A stretch of DNA of 64,000 nucleotides, taken from positions 12,174 to 76,173 of the forward strand of contig NZ_JNVM01000021.1 of NCBI RefSeq assembly GCF_000722545.1, read 5' to 3'. Below the pieces are notes generated by a model. It saw only the letters and a list, made by a program, of their open reading frames with translations. It was not told the DNA's origin and searched no databases. Shown here piece after piece: positions 1-8,188 of this stretch (within the stretch, counting starts at the first letter, position 1; each line of letters opens with the position of its first letter). The translations under genes were made by a program, and so were the position numbers. Origin of the DNA: Paenibacillus tyrphae. Its GTDB lineage: Bacteria; Bacillota; Bacilli; Paenibacillales; NBRC-103111.

Positions 1-331
1 CAAATTAGCGAAACGGTATGATGGCGTGGTTATTGAAGATCTCAACATGAAGGGAATGTCACGAACCCTTAACTTCGGCAAAAGCGTTGCCGATAATGCA
101 TGGGGCATGTTCACGACATTTCTCCAATACAAGTTAGAGGAACAAGGGAAAAGGCTTATCAAAATAGATAAGTGGTTTCCCTCATCCAAAACTTGTTCAT
201 GTTGCGGTCGAGTGAAGGAGTTTCTATCTCTTTCTGAGCGTACATTCCACTGCGATTGTGGTTTTGTTGCAGATCGAGACTGGAATGCTTCGATCAATAT
301 CAAGCGTGAAGGATTGCGATTGTTAGCATAA
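1..331 (+). CDS. tnpB: TnpB (IS200/IS605 family), C-terminal part, cut by window edge
   Basis: The reading frame is open to the first base, so only the last ~110 residues are visible. TnpB is the RNA-guided nuclease carried by IS200/IS605 elements. The RuvC-II segment IEDLNMKGMS carries the catalytic Glu. A four-Cys zinc finger follows (CSCC ... CDC) and then the RuvC-III segment ADRDWNASINI with its catalytic Asp. The C-terminal half therefore looks intact. It differs in sequence from the second TnpB at 58093-59148, so the two belong to different elements. A GTG near position 26 is an internal codon and not a real start. Confidence 0.9.
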   Translation, partial: KLAKRYDGVVIEDLNMKGMSRTLNFGKSVADNAWGMFTTFLQYKLEEQGKRLIKIDKWFPSSKTCSCCGRVKEFLSLSERTFHCDCGFVADRDWNASINIKREGLRLLA

Positions 332-445
332 TCAATTATATAGAGCATGGAACAGGCTCGATAGCTAAATCAATTTCGTACCGCTAGGTACGATTACCTT
401 AGAAGCCCCCACCCCTAAGCAAAGCGTAGGTGGCGGGTAGTTCAC
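332..445 (+). mobile_element. IS200/IS605 right end and probable omega-RNA 3' part
   Basis: The stretch after the tnpB stop is GC-structured. It carries a hairpin at about 405-437 (CCCCCACC against GGTGGCGGG) and ends with TTCAC at 441-445, the usual look of a right end of this family. In such elements the guide RNA of TnpB spans the end of tnpB and the right end, with the guide reading into the flank. The exact cleavage point was not established. Confidence 0.6.
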
Positions 446-765
446 TTCTGCCGAATGATTTCGACTTTAGCGTTGTATTTAGATATTGTTACTTGCCAAG
501 TTTTGATGAAACCCCCCATATGGGACAATCCCCCGGAGCCGTTAAATTATGCAGAGAAACAAAAAATACTCATATTGCAGTTATTTTTAGTGCGTCCAAC
601 GGTATTGAGAATATGGGAATATATGCTTCTGATGAAATACTAAACAAAATTGCCTATTTGTTATCAGCAACCGTGTCCGATGCAGTTGACTTTTGGATAA
701 GCGTATGTTTCAATGGAACTAATTTGCGGGGGGACTACTTGGTAGTTGAGAAGGTTAAAACCTGA
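430..765 (+). CDS. hypothetical ORF overlapping the first TPP aptamer
   Basis: A 111-codon frame begins with GTG inside the IS right end and finishes inside the first TPP riboswitch, so its last ~14 codons are aptamer sequence. No domain is recognised. It may be the remnant of a gene cut by the insertion element, or chance. The lack of a convincing ribosome binding site and both overlaps argue against a functional gene. Confidence 0.2.
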   Translation: MAGSSLLPNDFDFSVVFRYCYLPSFDETPHMGQSPGAVKLCRETKNTHIAVIFSASNGIENMGIYASDEILNKIAYLLSATVSDAVDFWISVCFNGTNLRGDYLVVEKVKT

Positions 766-806
766 CCCTTTGAACCTGTCGGTTAATACCGGCGTAGGGA
801 AGCGAA
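723..806 (+). promoter_or_regulatory. TPP riboswitch, first of a tandem pair
   Basis: The THI-box core is clear: TGAGA near 748, ACCCTTTGAACCTG at about 765-778, and GGCGTAGGGAAGC at 791-803. This aptamer binds thiamine pyrophosphate. It is followed directly by an intrinsic terminator, so it should stop transcription when TPP is plentiful. Bases 723-779 are identical to 897-953 in the second copy. Confidence 0.95.
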
Positions 807-831
807 TCATTACATCTATATGTATATGATT

Positions 832-869
832 AGGGCGCTTTCCACGAACGAGAGAGCGCTCTATTTTTG
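832..869 (+). terminator. intrinsic terminator of first TPP switch
   Basis: AGGGCGCTTTC pairs with GAGAGAGCGCTCT to give an 11-bp stem, followed by ATTTTTG. It is the expression platform of the upstream aptamer. Confidence 0.85.
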
Positions 870-896
870 TACGCTAAAACTGAATATGGCTTATTG

Positions 897-980
897 TTTG
901 CGGGGGGACTACTTGGTAGTTGAGAAGGTTAAAACCTGACCCTTTGAACCTGTTAGTTCATACTGGCGTAGGGAAGCAAA
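897..980 (+). promoter_or_regulatory. TPP riboswitch, second of a tandem pair
   Basis: It has the same THI-box elements as the first aptamer: TGAGA, CCCTTTGAACCTG and GGCGTAGGGAAGC. Its 5' 57 nt match the first copy exactly at an offset of 174 nt. The P3-side arm and the loop after CCTGT differ with some compensation (TTAGTTCATACTGG against CGGTTAATACCGG). It has its own terminator just upstream of thiD. Confidence 0.95.
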
Positions 981-1002
981 TAACGATTCATCGTGTTATT
1001 TT

Positions 1003-1034
1003 GCCCTTGTCGTAAATAGGATAAGGGCTTTTTA
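1003..1034 (+). terminator. intrinsic terminator of second TPP switch
   Basis: GCCCTTGTC pairs with GATAAGGGC (9 bp), followed by TTTTTATTTT. It ends about 35 nt before the thiD start. Confidence 0.85.
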
Positions 1035-1067
1035 TTTTATCAATGTAACGGAGCGGAGAGGATAGAA

Positions 1068-1877
1068 TTGAAAAAAGTACTCACGATTGCCGGTTCGGAT
1101 TGCAGCGGAGGTGCCGGCATTCAAGCCGACTTAAAAACGTTCTCGGCGCATGGCGTGTTTGGCATGAGCGTCATTGTTTCGGTGGTCGCCGAAAATACGA
1201 GCCGCGTCATTGACATTCAGGATGTCAGGCCGGATATGATCGAAAAACAAATCGACGCCGTGTTTGAGGATATTGATGTGGACGCGGTGAAGATCGGGAT
1301 GCTTTCCCAGCCCGATTGCATGGAGGCCGTCGCAGGAAAGCTCAAGCAATACGCTCCCGCCAATATTGTTCTCGATCCCGTGATGTATGCCAAAAACGGC
1401 TGTCCGCTTATGAATCCCGACGCTATAGACACGCTGATCGAAAAGGTGATTCCGTTTGCCGACCTCCTGACTCCCAATATTCCGGAAGCGGAGAAAATCG
1501 CCGGTATGTCCATTCACAATGTCGAAGATATGAAAAAATCGGCTGAAGCGATTTACCGCATGGGTTGCAAAAACGTCCTTGTCAAAGGTGGTCATGCGTC
1601 AGGAAGTGCACTGGATATTTTGTTTGACGGGGAGCGGTTTTATACGTTCGACGCAGAGCGTATTGATACCAAAAATACGCATGGCACAGGCTGCACCTAC
1701 TCAGCCGCTATTGCATCCAACCTCGCATTGGGGTGCAGCTTACAGGAAGCGGTGCAACGGGCAAAGGAATATATCACAACGGCCATTCGGCATTCCTTGT
1801 CGATCGGAAAGGGCAACGGGCCCACGCATCATTTTTACGAGCTTTACAAAAACGGATTAATGAAAGGATCTGAGTGA
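1068..1877 (+). CDS. thiD: hydroxymethylpyrimidine (phosphate) kinase ThiD
   Basis: This is a cytosolic ribokinase-fold enzyme that phosphorylates HMP and HMP-P to HMP-PP for thiamine synthesis. Of 269 residues, the N-terminal IAGSDCSGGAGIQADLKTF is the substrate loop of the ThiD/PdxK family. NTHGTGCTYSAAIASNL near residue 205 carries the anion-hole GTGC and catalytic-base region. The start is TTG, preceded by GGAGAGG. The gene overlaps thiM by 4 bp and lies under the tandem TPP riboswitches, so TPP repression is expected. A pyridoxal kinase role (PdxK-type ThiD) is possible, but the riboswitch and thiM support thiamine. Confidence 0.93.
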   Translation: MKKVLTIAGSDCSGGAGIQADLKTFSAHGVFGMSVIVSVVAENTSRVIDIQDVRPDMIEKQIDAVFEDIDVDAVKIGMLSQPDCMEAVAGKLKQYAPANIVLDPVMYAKNGCPLMNPDAIDTLIEKVIPFADLLTPNIPEAEKIAGMSIHNVEDMKKSAEAIYRMGCKNVLVKGGHASGSALDILFDGERFYTFDAERIDTKNTHGTGCTYSAAIASNLALGCSLQEAVQRAKEYITTAIRHSLSIGKGNGPTHHFYELYKNGLMKGSE

Positions 1878-2713
1878 GATCGATGGACAATAACTTAACC
1901 TCAAGTATCGGCAATTTAGTGAACAGCGTCCGGCAAACCAAGCCTTTGGTTCATCATCTTACCAATTATGTGACGGTCAACGACTGCGCCAACGTTACGC
2001 TGGCCATCGGCGCTTCGCCCATTATGGCTGACGATATCGAGGAAGCCGCTGACATTACCGCGATATCCTCTGCGCTTGTGTTGAATATAGGGACATTGAA
2101 TAGCCGAACCGTGGAATCTATGCTTGCCGCCGGGAAGCAGGCGAATGAGATGGGCATCCCCGTCGTTTTGGACCCCGTGGGCGCGGGCGCGTCGAAGCTC
2201 CGCAATCAGACGGTTAGGATGTTGCTTGAACAGTTACAATTCAGCGTCATCCGCGGCAATATGTCCGAAATTCGTTATATCGCCGGGCTCGTCGCAACAA
2301 CGAAGGGGGTGGACGCTTCCGAAGCAGACTTGGAAAACGGTCTGCAAAGCGGCATCGATATTGCGAACGGATTGGCGGAGCAATATCACTGTGCGGTTGC
2401 AATCACCGGTGCGACCGATATCGTATCTGATGGCAAAAGCGTAATTTGCATTGAGAACGGGCATCCCATGCTCGGCTCTATAACCGGTACAGGATGTATG
2501 AGTACGTCCCTTATCGGCTCATTCTGCGGCGTTACGGCGGATTACCGCATGGCGGCCGTCGCCGGTCTTTTGTGCATGGGTATTGCAGGGGAGATCGCTT
2601 ACGAAACGACCGGTCAACTAGGAAACGGCAGCTACCGTGTTGCTCTCATCGATGAGATAAGTAAAATGAACTCCCAGACGATGCACGAGAGGGCTAAAGT
2701 ATACGAAGCCTGA
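1874..2713 (+). CDS. thiM: hydroxyethylthiazole kinase ThiM
   Basis: ThiM phosphorylates the thiazole alcohol THZ for salvage into thiamine phosphate. The N-terminal PLVHHLTNYVTVNDCAN and the C-terminal GTGCMSTSLIGSF (catalytic Cys in the anion hole) are diagnostic. Length (about 276-279 residues) fits the family. GTG at 1874 overlaps the thiD stop, and an ATG at 1883 (MDNNLT) is an equally good start. With thiD it forms a two-gene salvage operon. No thiE or tenA follows, so thiamine phosphate synthase must be encoded elsewhere. Confidence 0.93.
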   Translation: MRSMDNNLTSSIGNLVNSVRQTKPLVHHLTNYVTVNDCANVTLAIGASPIMADDIEEAADITAISSALVLNIGTLNSRTVESMLAAGKQANEMGIPVVLDPVGAGASKLRNQTVRMLLEQLQFSVIRGNMSEIRYIAGLVATTKGVDASEADLENGLQSGIDIANGLAEQYHCAVAITGATDIVSDGKSVICIENGHPMLGSITGTGCMSTSLIGSFCGVTADYRMAAVAGLLCMGIAGEIAYETTGQLGNGSYRVALIDEISKMNSQTMHERAKVYEA

Positions 2714-2774
2714 GCAGGATGGCAGCCCTTGATTTGGTTACGATCGGGAGCCTCTAGTATTTTGTCAAAACTAC

Positions 2775-2811
2775 AAAGCCCGCCATTCCCGAAGGGGAGC
2801 GGCGGGCTTTT
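2775..2811. terminator. bidirectional terminator between thiM and the MocR gene
   Basis: AAAGCCCGCC pairs with GGCGGGCTTT, with A and T tracts on the two sides. It can serve both converging genes. Confidence 0.85.
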
Positions 2812-2827
2812 GACCTTACGCCGCGCA

Positions 2828-4243
2828 TCAGGCCAAGGACCGCAGCAGCCCGGCCAGCAGCTGGACGCCCTCGCGCAGCTGGTTTTCATTGGCATAGGAG
2901 TAACTCAAGCGAATCCGGTCGTCGAACTCCGCGAGCGGATCGCAGATCGTGCCGGGCACGAACGTGAGCGAGTGCTCCATACCCTTCGCCAGCAGCGGTC
3001 CCGCTTTGATTCCGTCGGGCAGCTTGATCCATAAGTTCAAGCCGCCCGCGGGCCTGGTCCACGACAAGCCGGTGCCGGACAACGCTTCCTCCATTATGCT
3101 CATCCGCACGTGCAGCGCGATGCGGAGCTTCTCCAAGTGCCGCTGCATCCGGTCGGAGAAGAAGAGGAGCAGAAAAATCTTTTGATTCAACAGCGGCGTC
3201 CCGTTATCGGCGAGCGACTTGGCGGTTAGCAGATTGCCGATGACCGGCTGTCGGGCCGCTACGGCGGCGATGCGCAAGCCGGGAGCGATATACTTGCTGA
3301 AGCTGCGAATGTAGGCGACATACCCTTCCGTATCGTAGGCGAACAGCGGCGGCGGCGGTGGCTGCTTGAAGTAAATATCGTGAAACGGATCGTCCTCCAC
3401 CAGAAGGCAGCGGTGCTCCGCCGCCAGCTCGACCAGGCGCTTCCGCTGCTCTGCGGACACAGTATAGCCCGTTGGGTTATGGAATGTCGGGTTGAGATAA
3501 AAGAAGCGGGGCTTGCGCTCCTTCATCAGCCGGGCCACCTGCTCCAAATCATAGCCGTGCGGGTGAATGTCCACGGCGGCCAGCTGCGCGCCGTAGCTGC
3601 GGAAAATATCCATCGCCGCGCCGTAGGTCGGACGGTCTACGAGCACGACGTCCCGCGGCTTGAGCAGCGTTTTGGCCAGCAGGTCCAGCGCCTGCTGCGC
3701 CCCGGAAGTGATCAGCAGCTCCCCGGGCGTTAGAACAAGGCGGTGTTGTACAGCCAAGTACTCGGCCATCGCTTCACGCAGTTCCTCATCGCCTTGGACG
3801 GGGGCGTAGGTTCCGAGCACTTTGGGATACAGATCGAAGGCTTGCTTGACGTAAGCCGAGAGGTATTGATTCGGCAGCAGATTCGGATCGAGCAGCGCCT
3901 GGGAGAACTGGTAAACTACCGGAACCCGCTGAATATCCGATAGCGGATTTTGCTGAATATGAGAATGCACGGCAGGCATCGCCGTCAGGTCGGACGGCAA
4001 GCTGCCGGTGTTGAGATAATAGCCGGATTTGTCTTTCACGTATGCTTTGCCGCTCTGCTTCAACAGCTGGTAGGCTTTGAACACGGTCAGCCGGTGAACG
4101 CCCAGCTCCTGGGCGAGCTCGCGGATCGAAGGAAGCTTGCCGCGCTCGTTCCATTCCCCCCGGTCGATTCGTTTCAGGATGTCGTCGCAGACGCTCTCGT
4201 ACAGCCGGGCAGGCTGGGCAGCGGATGGGTAGATTTTGCTCAC
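2828..4243 (-). CDS. MocR/PdxR-type regulator (GntR HTH + aminotransferase domain)
   Basis: The protein has 471 residues. Residues ~8-80 are a GntR winged helix (IRELAQELGVHRLTVFKAYQ). The rest is a fold-type I aminotransferase domain with the PLP-site pattern NPTFHNPTGYTVS, the Asp of VEDDPFHDIYF and the Schiff-base Lys in RSFSKYIAPGLRIA. Such proteins bind PLP or an amino-acid aldimine and control neighbouring genes. The start is GTG, with AAAGGAG about 10 nt upstream. It diverges from an EamA exporter, and the 119-bp spacer contains two identical 12-bp repeats. The likely target is that exporter plus itself. The effector is unknown. Confidence 0.88.
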   Translation of the reverse strand: MSKIYPSAAQPARLYESVCDDILKRIDRGEWNERGKLPSIRELAQELGVHRLTVFKAYQLLKQSGKAYVKDKSGYYLNTGSLPSDLTAMPAVHSHIQQNPLSDIQRVPVVYQFSQALLDPNLLPNQYLSAYVKQAFDLYPKVLGTYAPVQGDEELREAMAEYLAVQHRLVLTPGELLITSGAQQALDLLAKTLLKPRDVVLVDRPTYGAAMDIFRSYGAQLAAVDIHPHGYDLEQVARLMKERKPRFFYLNPTFHNPTGYTVSAEQRKRLVELAAEHRCLLVEDDPFHDIYFKQPPPPPLFAYDTEGYVAYIRSFSKYIAPGLRIAAVAARQPVIGNLLTAKSLADNGTPLLNQKIFLLLFFSDRMQRHLEKLRIALHVRMSIMEEALSGTGLSWTRPAGGLNLWIKLPDGIKAGPLLAKGMEHSLTFVPGTICDPLAEFDDRIRLSYSYANENQLREGVQLLAGLLRSLA

Positions 4244-4290
4244 GCGTCGTACGCTCCTTTCTTTATCTCCATTGTAGCACTTTTTTTGCC

Positions 4291-4321
4291 ATCTGTTCTG
4301 CGATATTTGATCTGTTCTGCG
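4291..4321. promoter_or_regulatory. direct-repeat operator, probable MocR binding site
   Basis: ATCTGTTCTGCG occurs at 4291-4302 and again, identically, at 4310-4321, a 19-bp period. The pair lies in the divergent promoter region. Direct repeats of this kind are known operators of MocR/PdxR proteins. Assignment to the adjacent regulator is inference. Confidence 0.65.
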
Positions 4322-4362
4322 CCCCTTCTTCTATGATGGAGAAATAGAAGGAGGAGAGAGAC

Positions 4363-5295
4363 ATGGTGTGGTTGGGCTATACTGTCATGTGTTTGATTTT
4401 CGGCACGACGTTTTTGATGATCAAGGTAGGGATCGACGCGGGACTTTCTCCGTTCTTCTCGGCCGGCTTACGGTTCCTGCTTGCGGGCGTCCTGATCTTT
4501 GTCTGGGCGTTGGCGACGGGAAAAGTGCGCTTCTCGCTATTGTGGCGCAAGGACCTGCTGCCGACGGGGATCGGGCTGACGTTCGGCACGTTCGCGACGT
4601 TGTATTGGGCCGAGCAGTATGTGAGCTCCGGACTGGCGGCGATTTTATCCGCGACGGGGCCGATTTTCTTATTGCTGATTCAAAGCATTGTGCTGCGGAG
4701 CAAGGCAAGCCGCAGCTCCGTTATCGGGTGCGTGCTTGGCTTTGCGGGAGTGGGGCTGCTGGTAGCACCTAACCTGTCCGTGGAGACGAATCTGTTCTGG
4801 GTGGTGGGCTGCGGCGCGATTCTGATCGGGGAACTGTTCTATGCGTCGGGTGCGCTCTATGCCAAGCGGGCGCTCGTGCGGTACCCGGAGACGTCGCCGC
4901 TGGCATTGAACGCTATACAAATGATGCACGGGGGAATTCTGCTGCTCGTTCTGTCCCTGTTCACGGAGCGCGAACCGATGACTGCTTTGACAACGGGGCA
5001 GGGAATCGGAGCGCTGCTGTATTTGACCGTGGTCGGGTCGATGATGGGGCACAGCTTGTTTTACTGGCTCGTGGCGCGGACGAATCCGTTCTTCCCGACC
5101 ACGTGGCTCTATATTTCGCCGTTAATCGCCTTTGCGTTAGGCGCTCTGCTGTACGGGGAAGCGGTCACTTGGGAAGCTATCGCGGGAGGGGCTACGATCA
5201 TCGTCGGCATTCTGCTGGTGAACCTCGACACCATCCGCGGGGCGAGGTCGGCCAAGAGGACGCAAGGAGCGGTTCGAGCGAAGCAGGCGGGGTAA
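4363..5295 (+). CDS. EamA/DMT-family transporter
   Basis: This is a 310-residue inner-membrane protein with about ten hydrophobic segments in two repeats, typical of the drug/metabolite transporter superfamily. The first EamA half includes the FGTFATLYWAEQYVSSGLAA segment and the second WLYISPLIAFALGALLYGE. It probably exports an amino acid or small metabolite. Ribosome binding site GGAGGAGAG precedes the ATG. Its divergent position next to a MocR regulator with an operator between suggests the two form a sensor/efflux pair. Substrate unknown. The basic tail after residue 290 is cytosolic. Confidence 0.85.
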   Translation: MVWLGYTVMCLIFGTTFLMIKVGIDAGLSPFFSAGLRFLLAGVLIFVWALATGKVRFSLLWRKDLLPTGIGLTFGTFATLYWAEQYVSSGLAAILSATGPIFLLLIQSIVLRSKASRSSVIGCVLGFAGVGLLVAPNLSVETNLFWVVGCGAILIGELFYASGALYAKRALVRYPETSPLALNAIQMMHGGILLLVLSLFTEREPMTALTTGQGIGALLYLTVVGSMMGHSLFYWLVARTNPFFPTTWLYISPLIAFALGALLYGEAVTWEAIAGGATIIVGILLVNLDTIRGARSAKRTQGAVRAKQAG

Positions 5296-5465
5296 CGGGG
5301 GGCGGACGGGTGAGCGGTGTTCAGGCTGCACGAGGGACCGGAGTCTCTGACTGACAGGTTGAAGTTTCCCTCCTTTGATCTATTTTCTACCAGAAAATTG
5401 AAATCTATCATGGTAAATGGTATAATAGGGATGATTTTACAAATATCATCCATTGGAGGGAAATT

Positions 5466-5888
5466 ATGAACAAGAAAATCGTATCTGCCGCATTATCGAC
5501 GGCTCTGGTGCTGTCCTTCTCCGCCTCGATTATGGCAAGCAGTCCAACGGACATCGGTACTGCCGCACCTAGCAGCTATGCGAATTTGGAAGCAAGAGAG
5601 GTTGTAAAATATTACTCGCTGATTTCTTACGAGGAAACCGAGAAAGAAGCTTTTGTCTTGAAGAAAGGCGAAGAGCTTACCGTTTTCGTCTATAACTCGG
5701 GGTTCCCCATTACTTATACCGTGTATGACGCCGACGGTCAAGCGCTCGGCACGTATAATACGAATACCCCTTACGGACGTATTTTTACAGCGCAAAAGAA
5801 CGGTACGCTGTACGTTCAGTTTAAGGCCGGGGCGAACAGCTCCTTTGTGAAAAAAATGAACTTCTCCGCTAAGTTTTCCATTTCGTAA
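5466..5888 (+). CDS. small secreted protein of unknown function
   Basis: Of 140 residues, the first 25 form a signal peptide (MNKKIVSAALSTALVLSFSA, then SIMA as probable cleavage region). The mature part is about 115 residues and looks beta-rich, with no recognised domain. An ATG start follows GGAGGGAAATT. It stands alone, with a TATAAT-like box about 50 nt upstream (TGGTATAATAGG near 5417). An extracellular or wall-associated role is inferred only from the signal peptide. Confidence 0.7.
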   Translation: MNKKIVSAALSTALVLSFSASIMASSPTDIGTAAPSSYANLEAREVVKYYSLISYEETEKEAFVLKKGEELTVFVYNSGFPITYTVYDADGQALGTYNTNTPYGRIFTAQKNGTLYVQFKAGANSSFVKKMNFSAKFSIS

Positions 5889-6205
5889 CGATACCCGTCT
5901 CCGGCACGCAGCTTGACCTTCACCGCCGGTCGTTCCCATGGTTATATTTTCCATCGAGAGCGGCCGGTTTCTTTGTTGTCCGCGTCCGTCACCTGTCGAC
6001 ACCATCGACAGGCCGTTTCGACATCCGGACTGCAAAAGAGCGGCCATGATGTCGATAATTAAGGATAAATTTACCATTTACCGAAAATGAACTAGTCAAG
6101 TCGTCGTATAAAATAATTGCTCCCTACTAGTTCTATCAACTCATCTCAGCCGCTAGGCCATCCCTTATACTAAAAGAGAAGTAAAAATGAGGGAGGTATG
6201 GTAAA
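5889..6205. other. intergenic stretch, 317 bp
   Basis: It contains a perfect 8-bp inverted repeat CCTGTCGA / TCGACAGG at 5992-5999 and 6005-6012 with a 5-nt loop but no T tract, so at best a weak terminator. The last ~100 bp are AT-rich and presumably hold the promoter of the protease gene. No gene seen. Confidence 0.5.
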
Positions 6206-8134
6206 TTGAAGAAATTGACATGCGGTTTAATTATTTCAGCTTTGGCCTACTTCGGCACCGCATCGGTGAGCTTGGGGGTTCCGGCTTATGGCGGAACGGA
6301 AGTGTACAAGCAGCCGACAGGGGAGACGTTTCAAGCGGCTCTGCAGGGTGACGAATGGCTGAACTGGACGAAGGGGATGGATGACGAAGTATTAGTGCGG
6401 GACAAGAACGGTTTTTGGAATTATGCTGAAATTGATGGCATCGAATTGAAGCCGAGCGGGGCAAAAGTGAACATTGACCCGAAACCGGCGCAGGCGCTCA
6501 AGCAAGAGCAGCTGATGGAGTGGGCGAAGGAACAGCAGATCGTGGAGAAGATCAAATCCAATGTCGCGCCGTTTCTCGGCGAGCCCGATCCCGGCCCGTC
6601 CCTGGCGCCGATCAACACCGGTAGCTCCCGTAAGCTGCTTGTGCTGCTCGTGGATTTCACCGATATCGGTATGAAATATTCCGATAGCGAGTGGAGCGAC
6701 CGCTTCTTTGGCGATAAGGAAGGCACGGTCAAGCACTACTACAAAGAGGTCAGTGCAGGTAAAATGACGATCGGCCCTGCGGAGGAATCCTACGGTGTAA
6801 AAGGCGACGGCATCGTTCATGTCAAGCTCGACTATCCGCATCCGAATACGGGAGGCAGCACCGGAGCAGCTAACCAAAAAATCGTCAGAGACGCCATAGC
6901 GGCTGCCGATCCGTACGTCAATTTTGCCAGCTTCGACACGAACAACGACGGCAAAGTCACAAGGGACGAGCTGTTTCTGGTTACCGTCACGGCTGGTTAT
7001 GAAACCGCTTACGGCGGTGACCAAGCGCCGAGCCCGAGTCTGTGGGCGCACCGCTGGTCGGCGGGAACATGGCAGGGAGACGGCAAAACGGTGAATCTGG
7101 AATATATCCAGCAAGGCGAAATCCACAGTAAGCCCGGTAATGTCGACCATATGGCGACGATGGGCGTGCTCGTTCACGAGACCGGTCATTTGTTCGGTCT
7201 GCCCGATCTGTACGACACGAACTACAAGTCCATGGGTGTCGGTCCGCACAGCCTGATGGCCGGCGGGTCGTGGGGCTCATACGGGAACAACTACGCGGGC
7301 TCCACGCCGGTTCATATGGACGCTTGGTCCAAATACCGGCTCGGATGGGTGAAGCCGACGGAAGTGAGCACGAACGGCTCATATAACTATACGCTCAACA
7401 CGGTTCAGCCGTCGAACCCGAATGCATACAACGTCGTCAAAATCAACACAAGCACGCCGGGACAGTTTTTCCTGCTGGAAAACCGCGGCTTTGTGGGATA
7501 TGACCGGGCGCTGGAAAAGTCGCTCAATGGCGGCAAGCCGGGCATCGCGATCTGGCACGTGGATGAGACGCAGAGCGGCAATACGAATGTGCAGCGGAAG
7601 CTGGTCGATCTCGAAGAAGCCAATGAAGGCACGCTCGGCTACAGCCAGCTCGACACGAACAAGAAAGGGGAAAGATACGACCACTATTACGGAAGCGGTT
7701 TCAATACATCGTTCGGCCCGAAGACGAAGCCTTCGAGCGCGACTTACGAAGGAACCGATACGAAAATTTCCGTGGACGTGAATGTCCCCGGCAGCAGCGC
7801 CATGAAGGTTGGCGTCAAAATCGGCAATGCGAGCGGATCGGTGAAGGCGACCGGCGTTCCCGGTTCCCCCAGCTTAAGCCACAACAACTGGAACAACGAA
7901 AAGGACTATGCGATCACGATGAACATGTGGTGGGGTAATAACGGCGACACGTGGAGATTGTATGAAAACGATACGCTCATCTATGAGGAAGAGCTGACGG
8001 ACAACAGCTCGCAAGCGCAGAAGGCGGTCAAAACCTTCACGAACCAAAAGCCCGGAACGTATACTTATACGTGCGAGCTGGTGAACTCTTTCGGTACCAC
8101 GAAATCTTCCCCGCTTAAAGTCCTCGTAAAGTAA
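6206..8134 (+). CDS. secreted M6-family metalloprotease (InhA-like)
   Basis: This 642-residue protein has a signal peptide ending around residue 25-29, a propeptide-like segment, and an M6 peptidase domain from about residue 140. The zinc site is VHETGHLFGLPDLYD near residues 322-336 (HExxHxxGxxD, complete). Before it, FDTNNDGKVTRDE near residue 236 is an EF-hand-type calcium loop. Residues after about 545 form a small beta domain probably used for binding. The family degrades host or environmental proteins; InhA of Bacillus is the best-known member. Start is TTG with GGGAGGT 10 nt upstream. It is a single-gene unit. Confidence 0.9.
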   Translation: MKKLTCGLIISALAYFGTASVSLGVPAYGGTEVYKQPTGETFQAALQGDEWLNWTKGMDDEVLVRDKNGFWNYAEIDGIELKPSGAKVNIDPKPAQALKQEQLMEWAKEQQIVEKIKSNVAPFLGEPDPGPSLAPINTGSSRKLLVLLVDFTDIGMKYSDSEWSDRFFGDKEGTVKHYYKEVSAGKMTIGPAEESYGVKGDGIVHVKLDYPHPNTGGSTGAANQKIVRDAIAAADPYVNFASFDTNNDGKVTRDELFLVTVTAGYETAYGGDQAPSPSLWAHRWSAGTWQGDGKTVNLEYIQQGEIHSKPGNVDHMATMGVLVHETGHLFGLPDLYDTNYKSMGVGPHSLMAGGSWGSYGNNYAGSTPVHMDAWSKYRLGWVKPTEVSTNGSYNYTLNTVQPSNPNAYNVVKINTSTPGQFFLLENRGFVGYDRALEKSLNGGKPGIAIWHVDETQSGNTNVQRKLVDLEEANEGTLGYSQLDTNKKGERYDHYYGSGFNTSFGPKTKPSSATYEGTDTKISVDVNVPGSSAMKVGVKIGNASGSVKATGVPGSPSLSHNNWNNEKDYAITMNMWWGNNGDTWRLYENDTLIYEEELTDNSSQAQKAVKTFTNQKPGTYTYTCELVNSFGTTKSSPLKVLVK

Positions 8135-8139
8135 AACAT

Positions 8140-8166
8140 AAGGGAGCCGGCTATGCCGCGCTCCCT
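8140..8166. terminator. hairpin between convergent protease and histidine-kinase genes
   Basis: GGGAGC ... GCTCCC encloses a GGC/GCC inner stem. The T tract is poor on the plus strand (CCCTTCCCC). It probably acts for both converging genes. Confidence 0.5.
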
Positions 8167-8188
8167 TCCCCTCGTCACCGAACCGAAT

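Noticed and set aside
5992..6012. Terminator after the small secreted protein gene
   Set aside because: Perfect 8-bp inverted repeat but no T tract and about 100 bp away from the stop; not enough to call.
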